DNA from: Aporrectodea caliginosa
Lineage: Eukaryota > Annelida > Clitellata > Crassiclitellata > Lumbricidae
Length of the DNA: 64,000 nt
Assembly (NCBI GenBank): GCA_020284085.1
Contig: JACEVL010000102.1
Coordinates: 310,001 to 374,000, forward strand
Direction of reading: 5' to 3'
Below are positions 1 through 10,665 of this stretch, one piece after another. A program made the position numbers and the translations under genes. Below the pieces are notes generated by a model that was given only the letters and a program-made list of their open reading frames with translations, did no database searches and was not told the DNA's origin. Each line of letters starts with the position of its first letter. Within the stretch, counting starts at the first letter, position 1.

Positions 1-179
1 TATTGTTATTATTATTTTTATTTATTGAGCTCTTTTATCTATTGCCAAGGCATCAACTGATGACTGCATAATTCTGTGCTCAAATCAATCTGTTACCATA
101 TTATACATAATACGTACGCCTACACTGTATGTATGCCTGTATGCAATGCATGTGTAGTATTCGTAATGTAGTCCGGTAG

Positions 180-1765
180 CCCAACAGTATAAAGCGTCTC
201 GAGCCTACTGGCTTTAGCTAATCGCTCAGTGCAGCGGCCTAGTCTGAATGATATGATTTACTTCAGCTTGAGAATAACAACAGTTCGGTGTTGTGAAATA
301 AAGAGATCCACTTCATCTTTGCACCGTGCTTACGCCTACGATGGACTTTATGCTACTCTTTGAGTGGTGCATGCAATCTTATTTTACACAGTGGGCGTCT
401 CTCTCGAGCTAGCAAAGATTATTCATTATAATCGAGGAATGGAAACTCGAGCAAGCTAATCGTATATGCGGTTCACTCTATCACCAACAGTTGATGTCAC
501 ACTTCAATTTTCAAAACGATGTCTTATTCTTAACTATATTATTATTCACCAATTTTCTTAATGCCCTTCTGATGTAGGCCTACACTAGACGTGATGCTAT
601 CCAGGCGAAAGTGATGCAAGCCCCAACTTCACGGGATATTTGCTAAGGACTTATCAGTCGTGTGATTATTAGTCCTTGTCAACGAGCTATTTAAGGAGAT
701 ATTGATAACGTAGCATTTTATTTGCTATAAATGAGAACGAAATAAAAGGAAACAGTAGATCGACATGAAAAAATACACAGCAGTAAGATTGATTCATATA
801 ACTCGCAAAGTATTTATACGATTTTTAAGATTGGGTTGATATTTTCAACAGCAGTCCCATTACATACAGAAAATGAAAGGTGCTCATAAATTATGTAAGC
901 CCAATGTATGTAATAGGTTGGAGATACGAAAGGTGCTGGACTTGGTTACCGTGCCCTACTTTTTATATCCAGAATAAGGTATCATCTTCCTTTAAACAAT
1001 TAGGGTTAGGCAAGTAATAATAATAATAACAATCTTCGTTTATTATTTCAAACTGACACATCTCAGTATGATTACAACTAATCTTATGAACGGATGATCA
1101 GAAGTTATTAAAGGAGTTAAATTTAAATGCTTACAGTCACAGTCATGCAAGGCGCCCATCAAGTCCTACAGCTCATTTTGCGAACGTCATCTGGCGTATG
1201 AAAGGCTGAGTCAACCTTTGGGATTGTAGCGGGAAGTGAACCCGTGTCCGTGCTGATATTCTGCTCTTCCTGTCAGAGTGTAACCATTACCCTAAACCTC
1301 CATGGTTTCTGTACAGGACTACCAACAGAAGCATGGTTTTCGCAATAACGTGGCCATCGACCGATTCACTGATAATCATGTGGGCATACTGGGTCTTAAG
1401 TTTCCCTTAAAACATATCGACAACTCAACTATAATGAGTACGCTGACCGTACACTGTCGCTGGAAAGATGATACAGAGAGGGAGATTGCAACACTGGCCA
1501 CCCGCCCTCATATACTGAAGCCAAGAAAATGAAGTCGCTAACAATTCATACCCATGGCTGCCCCAGGGTTAGCTTAAAGGACTGTTCTTCTTCTTCTTCT
1601 TCTTCTTCTAAAGCACATTGACAGGCCTCGTGAAGAAGTTCAGCGCTTGTGAATAGCTTACAAGTGGCGCTTTATAAATTTGAACTTTACGATTACGACA
1701 CTAATACAATAATACATCCAAATCACAAATCATCCGTATTCCATGTTTCTGTTGTTCTCAACGAA
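180..1765. repeat. dispersed repeat 'R', copy A
   Basis: This stretch is alignable by eye to 12220-15265, with shorter matches at 5994-6296, 22230-22520 and 38430-38970. Shared landmarks include a 'gcggcctagtctgaat'-like start, 'cacttcacctttgcacc'-like text, 'acacagcagtaagatt' and, near the end, 'aagccaagaaaatgaagtcg'. The short reading frame at 1302-1532 lies in the conserved tail, but the matching tail of copy C carries stops, so I do not call it a gene. A (TTC)n run sits at about 1584-1609. No terminal repeats are visible. It may be an old transposon or part of the segmental duplication that carries the Mab-21-like genes. Confidence 0.6.
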
Positions 1766-2453
1766 GTCCACTTCTTCTGCCTACTCTTTCTGACAACCGG
1801 ATTCGGATTGAGGCGAATCGAGAACTGAGGCGAAATGGGAGCAATCAGTTACCATGGCAACCGCGAGACCGACGACCGAGCGAGAGCGGCTTTGAAGTTT
1901 TCCTGCCTCGCGTCTCCGTGCATGACCGCTATTATACAGACGTCTATGCTCCGCCTCGAACAACATAATTATTGTATATGCGAAGGTTGTACTAGCCATT
2001 GCGGATTCCTCCTCCTCCTCCATCTCGTCTTCCTCTTCCTTTCCCGTTTGCTGTCCTTTGTTTAGGAGGAGAGGAGAAGGAACGGAAGAAGTCTGCAATT
2101 CAACTCCTCACTTCACCTGCTCCCTTGCCACAGGTCTCAGGACACTGAACACTTGAACTTATCGATCACCTAGTCCTATAACTGTAGCCTATATACGTAT
2201 CTCTGTGCGTCTGTGTAACTGTGAGTCATTGTGTCTATACATGAGTGTCTATGTTTGTGTCTGTCTGTACGTATGCTAATCTATCTGTCGATGTGCCTGA
2301 GTATTCGTCTAGAAGCAAAAAGCAGGCACAATTACTGTAGCGTCCCAATAGAGATAACGCAATATACCTCAAAGTAAAAAAAAACAGGCGCAGTAGCGTC
2401 CCACGAAGAGCCGAGATGAACCAGCAGCAGATTCTGCCTCAGACGCAGAATCA
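1766..2453. other. no gene recognised
   Basis: Intergenic sequence with CT-rich and 'tgtgtctgt'-type low-complexity runs. I see no supported gene or element ends here. Confidence 0.5.
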
Positions 2454-2993
2454 GTGACCGCAGAGAAGATTATCTGCTTCCTCTGGCATCCTCAGCGTTC
2501 AGTCCTTCCTCCAGCTTTTGCCCCCAGTCGTTTGGACTACTGCAGCTGTATTATACTGGTCGGCCTGCTTCTTCCATTGATAACCGTCTTCGTTATGCTG
2601 CCCTACTCATTGGGCGAATCTCTTAAGTTTGTCTCTGTTTCGGATTACATGCATCACACTCTGCGCTGGTACCCTGTCTCACAGAGTATTGAGTATAGAA
2701 TCGCTGTTCAGATCTGGCGATGCCTTCTTGGCAATGCTTTGGCCGATCTACGTGAGCTCTGTTGCCAGTTTCTTCTTTGGTAGACCGCAGAACCTTTCGC
2801 TCAGCCTCTAGCGGGGAGCTTTTGGTCCCTCGTGCTAGGACCTTAACTGGTCAACGTTGTGCTTTTTCAGTTATAGGTCCTTCTACCTGGAATGGTTTCC
2901 CGTTAGATATCTGTTACCAAGGGATGAATCTTCCACGTTCCATAAACTCCTCTATACTTGTTACATAAACTCCTTTATAATTATTAAATAAAC
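2454..2993 (+). mobile_element. non-LTR retrotransposon (LINE) 3' remnant, reverse transcriptase thumb/C-terminus
   Basis: Two overlapping frames together read like the C-terminal end of a LINE reverse transcriptase. They show SRLDYC, a YR..VQIWRCLLG block, then SGELLVPRARTLTGQRCAFSV followed by GPSTWNG.PLDI, all typical of this region in jockey/CR1/Rex-like elements. There is at least one frameshift, near 2760-2785. The fragment ends in a TTTC microsatellite, as LINE tails often do. A related remnant lies at 50360-51440. It is a dead copy, and the exact clade is not resolved by eye. Confidence 0.75.
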
Positions 2994-3019
2994 TTTTCTT
3001 TCTTTCTTTCTTTCTTTCT
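2994..3019. repeat. (TTTC)n microsatellite shared by two LINE tails
   Basis: A pure TTTC run sits between the 3' end of the + strand LINE remnant and the 3' end of the - strand RTE-like element, so it can serve as the tail of both. Confidence 0.85.
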
Positions 3020-3025
3020 CCTCCG

Positions 3026-3371
3026 TCAAGTATTCGCTGACGATGAGGCTCTAACAAAACTTCTCCATTTCGGCCGGTCTCTTGCGAGTTCTATTGCCCT
3101 TCTTAAGTCCCATCCTCTGTCTTCTATGTCCTCCAGTACGTTATCTATCCATCTCTTCTTCTGACGTCCTCTGCTTCTCGTTCCCTCCACCTCTCCGTGC
3201 AGCGCCTTTGCCGGCATTCTTCCGTTCTCCATCCTGATCACATGTCCATACCATGTTAGTCTTCGTTTCTTTATTCTTTCCACTACCGAATAGGTATGGG
3301 GATAGACCGCAGCCTTGTCTTACTCCAACATGCACTCGAAACCATTCCGTTAGCTCCCCATCTACTCTCAC
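3026..3371 (-). pseudogene. RTE-like ORF, late reverse transcriptase and C-terminal tail (broken)
   Basis: On the - strand, a frame from about 3371 carries TEWFRVHVGVRQGCGLSPYL, the block that follows the catalytic palm strand. It then loses frame near 3300. A second frame (from about 3283) continues with ERIKKRRLTWYGHVIRMENG and later RGRQKKRWIDNVLEDIEDRG, the usual C-terminal block of these LINE proteins. The segment that should hold the YxDD loop and thumb is deleted between the two. The piece joins the upstream coding part once the MITE at 3393-3999 and its target duplication are disregarded. Confidence 0.8.
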
Positions 3372-3392
3372 TGCGCTTACTGTCTTGCTATA

Positions 3393-3999
3393 GGTATCCT
3401 ATCACAACCGCGCGCCCACAACCGCGCGGCTAATTACCGCGCACACAATACCGCGCGGATAATTACCGCGTGCTATTCATTATGTCGCCGATCAGAACCG
3501 CGCTTCAAGTGTTGAATAACAGTAAAATTTAAATAATGGAATCGATATAAATAGCAAAATGGAATCGATATTTTTCCATGTTAATTCTTTTATTCAAACA
3601 TTTCGAATGAAAACTAGATTTATAAACGTTCAATAAATGTTCCACTACGAACAATGACCAAGTTTTAAATGTTCTAAATGAAAAATAGACTTGTAGGCCT
3701 ACAGGTTCTATAAAATGTTCTACTAGGAAAATGAAAATGCTTCAACATGTTCTACAATTACGAAGGAACAACTAGACTTGGAGATTTAAGTTATGTGCGA
3801 TTTCGAACATAATAGCTTAGAACTATAATTTCATAAGAATTGTCTTCACCTATACGAAAATGTTTTACGATAAAGAACTCCACTAGAAGCGCGGTTTTGA
3901 TCGGCGACATAATGAATAGCGCGCGGTAATTAGCCGCGCGGTTGTGGGTGCGCGGTAATTAGCCGCGCGATTGTGGGCGCGCGGTTGTGATAGTAAACC
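3393..3999. mobile_element. foldback MITE, Mutator-like (9-bp target duplication)
   Basis: The 607-bp element lies between copies of CTTGCTATA (3384-3392 and 4000-4008). Its inverted ends match closely: GGTATCCTATCACAACCGCG on the left, and GGTTTACTATCACAACCGCG on the complement of the right end. The ends run on for about 100 bp and are built of GC-rich short repeats such as ACCGCGCGGCTAATT. The core is AT-rich and non-coding. It interrupts the reverse transcriptase of the RTE-like element exactly between LYSK and TVSAVRVDG. The 9-bp duplication and the resemblance to the element at 28165-29052 suggest a MULE-derived MITE. Confidence 0.8.
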
Positions 4000-4008
4000 C
4001 TTGCTATA

Positions 4009-5503
4009 CAGGTCCTCTAGTAGTTCCACTAGCTCCTCTGGTAATCCATAGTTCCTCATCACTCTCCTTAGCCCCTGCTGCCAGACGCTGTCAAAAGCCT
4101 GTCTGAAGTCTATAAAGTTGTTATATATCATCTTGTTCTTTTCATAGTATTTCTCCGCTAGTTGCCTGATTGTAAATATTTGGTCCACCGTTCCCCTTCC
4201 TCTTCTGAAGCCCGCCTGTTCCTCTCCCACTATAATTTCCTCCACATACCTCCGTAGTCGTTGTTGCAGGACTCTGGTGTACACCTTCCCAGGCACGCTC
4301 AGGAGGCTAATTCCTCTGTAGTTGCTGCAGATGGTTTTGTCCTTTTTCTTGTGTGCATGGGGACTATGATCGCCTTTCCCCAGTCCTCCGGCATTTCTTC
4401 CCTTGGTATATCCTGTTGCACAGAGTGTGCATCATCTCTACCGAGCACTCCTCTCCTTCCCTGATCATTTCTGCTGTGATGTTGTCGTCCCCCGGTGCTT
4501 TCCTCTTTTTTTGGTTATTTATCGCCTCTTCTATTTTTCCTCTGAGTATGTGACCTAGCCTATCCTGGTTGCTATTCTGTGGCATTTCCTCCAAGACCGT
4601 GATGTCTGTTGGATTCTCTTCGTTATACAGTTCCTCGAAGTGTTCTCTCCATCTTCCTCTGATCTCGTCCCTGTCCTCTCTCTTTTTCCCATCCTTGCTT
4701 CTAATTTCTGATGATCCGCTGCTCACCGTGCCACCTATTTCCTCCGCCATCCTGAACAATCCTCTGGTATCTTGTCCGTCCGCTCTATGCTCCATCTCTG
4801 TGCATTTTTCCTCTATCCATTGTTCTTTGCATTTCTTTGCCTTCTTTTTGATCTCTCTAGTTATTTTATTGTATCTTTTCCTGTTTCCTTCGTTGCCCGT
4901 TTTGGTCCTTCTTAGTTCCTTCCTTTGGTCACTTAGGTTAAGCACTTCTTGCGTTATCCACGGCTTCTTCTTTCTTGTTTCTCTGTAACCCAACACTTGT
5001 TTTGCTGTCTCGTTGTAGATTTCTCTGATCTCTTTCCATATTCCCTCCACGGAGTTCTCAGCTCCCTCCTCTTCTTCCTTGGCCTTCGTCCATTTCCTTC
5101 TTAGTTCCTCCTTGTACCTTTGTTTCATTTCTGTATCCTCTAGTTTTTCTACGTCGTATCTTCTTATTTTCCCATGTCTTCTTGCTGTTTTTAACTTTAT
5201 GCGTATACCTGCCATTACTAGTTTATGGTCTGACGCTACATCCGGTCCTGAGTATGTTCTGCAGGTTGTTACACTGCTCCTCCATCTGTTGTTAACTATG
5301 ATGTAATCAATTCTGTTCTTGGTTTTACCGTCTGGCGACTCCCACGTCCATTTCCTACTGTCCTTCTTTTGATGGAATGCCGAGTTTATGACTCTTAAGT
5401 TGTTGCTCGTGCAGAAATTTAACAATTTTTCGCCTCTCTCATTTTCCTCTCCATATCCGAATTTTCCCAGTGCTCCCTTCCACGTTTCCCAGTCCTTCCC
5501 CAC
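4009..5503 (-). pseudogene. RTE-like ORF, endonuclease C-terminus and first part of reverse transcriptase
   Basis: From 5503 the - strand reads VGKDWETW, then RKWTWESPDGKTKNRIDYI and GPDVASDHKLVMAG; the SDH motif ends the AP-endonuclease domain. A Lys/Glu-rich linker follows, then KKRKAPGDDNITAEMI, the entry to the reverse transcriptase. Near 4400 the frame shifts, and the next frame (from about 4296) carries PGKVYTRVLQQRL, GEEQAGFRRGRGTVDQI and FIDFRQAFDSVWQQGL. The LINE class is clear; the assignment to RTE-like rather than a neighbouring clade is less certain. There is no active protein. Confidence 0.85.
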
Positions 5504-5993
5504 CCAGAGGGAAAAAGGAGATACAAGAGATCAGATATTCAATAGTAAGGAAACCCTGTTCGTGGGAACATGGAACGTGAGAACAATGTATGCAGTGGGA
5601 CAACTGGACATATTACTGCATCAGATCAGAAAGCTGAGATGGAGCGTCATGGGAATAGCAGAGACGAGATGGACGGGGACAGGAGAGATGAACAAAGGTG
5701 ACCATAAGATAATATACACAGGAAGAGAGGACGGGAAGCATCAAGAAGGAGTAGCGCTGATCATGGATAAGAAAGCGACCAGAGCCCTGATAGGCTACAC
5801 AACGAGGGTGTCACGACTCATCAAAGCAAGATTCAGAACGGCGATGGGAAAGACGACGATCATCCAAGTGTATGCACCAACAGCGACCTCAACAGAGGAA
5901 GAGATAGAAGACTTCTACGAGAACCTACAAGAAATGATACAGGATGTACCGAGTCAGGAGATCCTGATCATAATGGGTGACTTCAACATTAAA
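5504..5993 (+). pseudogene. inverted N-terminal endonuclease segment of the RTE-like element
   Basis: The + strand encodes the front of an AP-type endonuclease: FVGTWNVRTMYAVGQ, MGIAETRWTGTGEM, KTTIIQVYAPTA and IIMGDFNIK (the N-x-R-T, ETRW, VYAPT and GDFN signature blocks). It ends precisely where the - strand part begins in protein order. Its own 5' end is truncated at the inversion junction (5503/5504), where sequence upstream of the first block is short. A stop follows immediately in flanking DNA. Confidence 0.88.
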
Positions 5994-6296
5994 TAAACTA
6001 GCCTACTTTATACTTATTAAATCGTGTGATTATTCTTCACTGGCACCGAGCTATTTAAGATGTAGACATAAGTCTAGGCGCAAAAATGAAAAATCCCGCG
6101 TGAGAAGCAAATCATGTTCATTTTTGGTAATCGCTGTTGTCAAGAAGGAGACTTCGTTTTAACTTAAATTTAGAGTAAAATGTCCTAAATAGAAACGAAA
6201 TCAGAAGAATAAAAGGAGACCGATAGCAAACGACACACAGCAGTAAGAATAAATCTGTAGGGGCTGACTTCTATGGCACACAGGAATTTGAGAAAG
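5994..6296. repeat. dispersed repeat 'R', copy B (partial)
   Basis: It shares 'gtgtgattatt', 'accgagctatttaaga', 'aaaaggagacc' and 'acacacagcagtaagaat' with copies A and C. It flanks the RTE-like insertion on one side and the hAT element on the other. Confidence 0.5.
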
Positions 6297-6356
6297 GTAT
6301 AGATCAGTGTTTCTTTACCAGTGTTCTACCGAACCCCTGGGGTTCGGTGAGCCAGT

Positions 6357-7839
6357 CAGTGCCGTTTTAAGGCCTAGGCACGCGAGGCACGTGCCTTGGG
6401 CCCCGCGCAACAGGGGGGCCCCGCGGCGGCCCAAAAACAAAAAAATACATCGCGACCACGTAATAACAATACGATAATATTCCTGAACAATATTACAAGT
6501 TCTAACAATTCTGCAAAGTCAGAACAGTATTAAACAAACGTCTGCATTTTTAGTTACTGTAAGTCTGTGACTATAATTATTGGTGATAGGCTAAGCGCAG
6601 TCTGCGCAGAGCGCTGTAGAAGTTAGACTTAAATAAATCAATAATTTACTTTGACGCATGGCCCAACCTGTCCACACAGCACCCTGTACATTTTGTTTGC
6701 TTTCACTCGTCTGCTTTTTGCAACGCTATAGATATCGACGTATATTATACGTCGATAGCTATAGATGAGCAGAACCATACATTTCTCTTATAATCTATTC
6801 TAGCCTACCTAAAAAATATCAAAGAAGTTTTGATGTCTTGGTAAATTAAAATTAATTTTAATATGAAATCTCTCTCAGTCCTATAATCTAGTAATTTTCT
6901 AAACTGTTTTAAATTTCAAATTATAACATAGCGTAGGCTAATCATTTCAGAATAGCCCTGCAAATGACACTGTTATGGATGCGAGCACAAAATATAGAAT
7001 TCAGACCTATACTTGCCAATCACCGACTTAACGAACTAAACAGACGTGGAGAAACTTATGAAGAAAATCAGCAGCAAATTTACATTCTTAATGGTCCATT
7101 TGAATGTTGAACAAACAACAGAATAATTTGAAAAGTTTGCAAAGATCTATCCTTAAGATCTTGACCGACACGAACTAATTTAAGAATATGAACACCTGAA
7201 ATACTATAACATTATATCAGTGTCATTTGCAAAGCGTCAGTGCCATGTATGTCAATAATCTATGCCATGATAAAGAATGACAATCTGGAATCAACGTTTC
7301 CAAACGTTTAAATTGCAATAAGAATGTTTCTTTCAATGATGGCGACAAACTGTAGCCTGCCGATGAAAGTTCTTTCTCAAAACTTAAATTAATCAAGAAC
7401 GAGCTTCGCTGCCGTATGATGCAAGTTATGATTCAGTTAAACTGCCTGTCTGTCATGATCATAGAATCAGATGTGTTGGAGACTTGGCGTCTTTGAATTT
7501 TGATGATATTAAAAAAGAGTTTGCTGAGAGCAAAACACGAAAGCGATGTTTTTTGAAAAAGTTCCTGACAATCCATGTAGCCTATAGCAAACATTTACCC
7601 ATTACAATCTCACTTTCAGTTATTTTGTATAACAAACTGACAATAAGAATTTTAACGTATATTAAACTAAACATTTATTTTACACTTGTAGTAGCCTACA
7701 AAGATAGCTGTGTTAACAGTTTATTACTATATTAAAAATGTAACAAAATGACCTATGCTCATAATTGTTATAGGCCTATGTGGTTAGATTTAAGGTTAGG
7801 GTTTGTGCCTAAGGCCCCAAACTCCTTAAAACGGCTCTG
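6357..7839 (+). mobile_element. hAT element nested inside another hAT
   Basis: The ends are CAGTGCCGTTTTAAGG on the left and CAGAGCCGTTTTAAGG on the complement of the right. Both are followed by 'GGC..TAGGCAC'-like sequence, and perfect 8-bp duplications GAGCCAGT lie at 6349-6356 and 7840-7847. It sits inside the left arm of the older hAT and carries remnants of transposase on the + strand. Confidence 0.88.
7345..7590 (+). pseudogene. hAT transposase dimerisation-domain relic
   Basis: Broken frames read ADESSFSKLKLIKNELRCRM and then LNFDDIKKEFAESKTRKR. These match the 'SAERSFSKLK.IK..LRS.M' and 'DFDDIIDEFA..KARK' blocks at the C-terminus of hAT transposases of the zinc-finger MYM-like group. 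Stops and frameshifts rule out function. It belongs to the inner hAT at 6357-7839. Confidence 0.7.
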
Positions 7840-8214
7840 GAGCCAGTGCCAGAGGTTCGGCAGAGGTCCTCTGAAATAAATACATATTCAGGGTCAGTGA
7901 ATGTGAGTGAAAAATCATTTGCTATTTTATTTTTATTTTTCGACTTTTATTTAATAAATTTTGTTTGAAATAGATTGCCTACAAGGCCCTACCTTATGAA
8001 ATTTAAGATGCAATTGGTAGTGTTGGTACGGTTAGTTAACTTTTAGTAGTTCATGAACTGAATGTAATAATATTGTATCACATTTTGGTACAATTTTTTA
8101 TTTCCTTTTGTTCCCATTAGTTAAAAAAAATTATTGTTCAAACTTGAGGGGTTCGGTGAGTGGTCATGGATTTCTCTTGGGGTTCGGCTCCCTTGAAAAG
8201 GTTAAGAACCACTG

Positions 8215-10389
8215 GTATAGATTGAAGACAGACACATAGATATACAGACACAGACAAAGTGAGAGAGATGGTCAGACAGAGATACAAAGCGATAGGGAAA
8301 CAGACGGACAGACAGTCACAAAGACGGACAGAGAGTAATGAGGGAAGGCAGAGACCTGTGCTATGAGTAGGCGTGGCCGGTATGCACCAGCGTGCGGAGC
8401 ACAGGTACCGGAATCGTGCCTGCCACACAGACCTGCACGCACAGACTGGCGCCTGGTAAAGGCATGCCGTGTTGGAGGTTTGATAGGGCTATATAAATGG
8501 TAGCCCTAGAGGCAGAGAGGAGAGAAAGATCGGGATCCAGCGCATTCGTTAGGCCGGACTCCTGCCCCGTTTGTCAACCGGGACACGGGGTCCTAGCCAG
8601 AATAAACATTGAAAATATTATAATCTTGGCATAAAATAATTGATTTTTCGAATTACATTCCCAATTTTCAATGCTTTAACATACATGTGCATTAGTGTGG
8701 CCCAAACTTACACGGGAAATTTTGTTGTTGTTGAAACATGCTGCTCCACAAGGCTGCCCTTGNAACACTGCCTCGCCTCGGCTCACCTGCGCCTGCTACC
8801 CAGGTCTTCTCTGATAGCCTACTTTTAATCGCAATCTTAAAAACTGTGCTTTTTAGCCGACGTTGGGTCGGGAGTGATCCTGAGTAGTGAATGAATGAAT
8901 TAATGAAACTGAAGTAACAATAAATTTACTCGGATTGCATTAAGCTTTTTCACAGATTGTTTATAATTTGATGTTTGTTACAAATCGTATCTGTTAGGAT
9001 CTTTTGAACTTTCGTTGAAGCGATTATGAAGAATTAGCAATTAATATCAAATTTCAATAGATGTTGGTGGAGCAAATGTCGGTATTGGTAATGGTGACGC
9101 TAAGACAGATAATGATGCGTGGTGGCGATGCTGATGATAACTATGACGTCAACTTATGTATTTACGTTACGTTTTACAAATATTCTGGTAAACAAGACAC
9201 TTAACGTCTGTCTTACTGGCGAATTGTGCTGCTTGTCTGAGTGTACAACACAGTACATGGTATATGTATCTGAGTGTTAGAAATGAGTCAATCGCTGGTG
9301 AACATGGGTTCGCAGCGGTGGCGGTCTCTGCAGCTATTCGCCTGCATGCAGCGCAGCCTTAGCCTCGTGATTCTGGCTGTAGGCCTATCTCCAACTCCTC
9401 TGTCTGACTCTCTCCGGTCAGCGCTGAACGAAGCCTAGCGCTAAAGTTGGTGGCACGTAGCACGAGCAACAATCCAACAGTAGTATCATCATCCCCAGAC
9501 AGAAACATATTGGCAATTCGGAGCATTTTCTAACGGATGAGAATTATTGTTCAGTGTTGTTGTCGACTTTCTGGTCTCCTCACGGAAAGGAACAGCGAGG
9601 AACACTTCCGGAAAACGACCGGAACCCAGCGAGTACAGAAAGAGGACTTTCGAAGGGAACCAGACAGAAGATTCAATAGGACGAGGAGAAGGAGGAGGTG
9701 AGGCGTGTTTTTTTAGTCTGTATGCGCTGCTTAGAAGTTTAGGGCCTATACATGATTGTTGTTTTTGCTGGACTAGGCTTTACGCAGATATACCCAATTA
9801 ACACTGATACGTCAGCTGGGTCGGCGATCATTGCATTCCTCGGCCAATGGATATATGCAGTACTGTTGTCATGCTCTCGCTATTCAACTCGAGCCCACCG
9901 TGTCTTCTCTTGTGTTGAACCGTCCTCCTTGAACGGTCGGTCACTGCACTTACGTACTGTTGCCTTTGACTCTGTACAGCATACATTTGCTACCTGTCTT
10001 AAATTGCACTTGCTTGATCTGTTCTGTTAGATATTCATCGCTTCTGTGAGCTACTTAAAAAGCGTTATAATAAGTGTCATGACAAAGGAATACATGCATA
10101 CATTCATGCACACAAACATGCATAAATATATGCATTGATACATACGTCGTACACATACATGCATACATTCATAACTATATACAATATACATACTTCATTT
10201 GTTAATATCCTGGCCATATATACATTCATTTATGTAGCGGTTGTAGCCCAATCTCATAAGTTACCACCACATGACATATCATTGAACCGCGTATGCTTAA
10301 AAATTCAGGTTTTGTTTGTTACTGTCGTGCTTGCAATAGGCCTACCCAGTCACCTAACGTATGCAGCAAGCGATAGAATGGCTTATTTT
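8215..10389. other. no gene recognised; low-complexity and possible LTR-like patch
   Basis: 8225-8335 is GACA/GATA-rich. At 8361-8632 there is a TG...CA-bounded stretch with a TATATAAA-like box (about 8493) and AATAAA (about 8602). This could be a solo LTR, but I find no target duplication or partner. Position 8763 is an undetermined base (n). The remainder shows no convincing coding sequence. Confidence 0.35.
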
Positions 10390-10665
10390 CTTTGTGTGGA
10401 TTCCGATCAACAAAGTTCTCGTTTATAACCAGTGCAAACAATTCTTGGTATTGTCTGGAGTGCATTGCACTTCCATTTAATCACATTGTTGATGATGGTT
10501 TATTTGCTGCCAATCCAATTTTGTCGATGTTCCACCTAACTTCTGTACAGTGGAAAAAACTTAAATTCGATCCCATTGATGAGGTGGTGCAACGCTTGCT
10601 GTTGAAAAACACCGATTTAGATCTCGATGCAAATTACTATTATAGGAGAAACTCATATTAGGGGT
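10390..10665 (+). mobile_element. LINE ORF fragment with zinc-finger-like block
   Basis: The 89-residue frame includes NSWYCLECIALPFNHIVDDG. It resembles the Cys-rich 'W.C..C....LPFN...D..F' segment that lies upstream of the endonuclease in several marine-invertebrate LINE proteins. It is isolated, has no flanking LINE domains, and no start or splice context was found. I call it a relic by pattern memory only. Confidence 0.45.

Larger units (their letters stand above)
3020..5993 (-). mobile_element. RTE-like non-LTR retrotransposon with 5' inversion
   Basis: The element reads on the - strand from 5503 down to about 3020 (endonuclease C-terminus, linker, reverse transcriptase, C-terminal tail). 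The missing front half of the endonuclease lies on the + strand at 5504-5993. The + segment ends in GDFNIK and the - segment opens with VGKDWETW, which follow one another without loss in the normal protein order. This layout, with the inverted 5' piece ending against the flank and the 3' piece in normal orientation, is what twin priming produces in LINE insertions. The copy is dead: it has frameshifts, a deletion through the catalytic YxDD region, and an inserted MITE at 3393-3999. Confidence 0.85.
6305..8214. mobile_element. hAT element (outer), non-autonomous or dead
   Basis: The ends are CAGTGTTTCTTTACC on the left and, on the complement of the right end, CAGTGGTTCTTAACC, a classic hAT terminal inverted repeat. 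Perfect 8-bp target duplications GTATAGAT lie at 6297-6304 and 8215-8222. Subterminal 'gaacccctggggttcgg' text appears near both ends. Most of the interior is a second hAT (6357-7839). No transposase is assignable to the outer element itself. Confidence 0.88.

Noticed and set aside
1302..1532. 76-codon frame that looks non-repetitive
   Set aside because: The homologous stretch in repeat R copy C (14870-15150) has stops, so coding is not conserved.
1781..2098. 105-codon - strand frame with Glu-rich patch
   Set aside because: The Glu run comes from a CT/CTC-rich stretch; no motif or conservation is visible.
8361..8632. Solo LTR
   Set aside because: TATA and AATAAA are present, but there is no target duplication and no second copy in the window; left as a note only.
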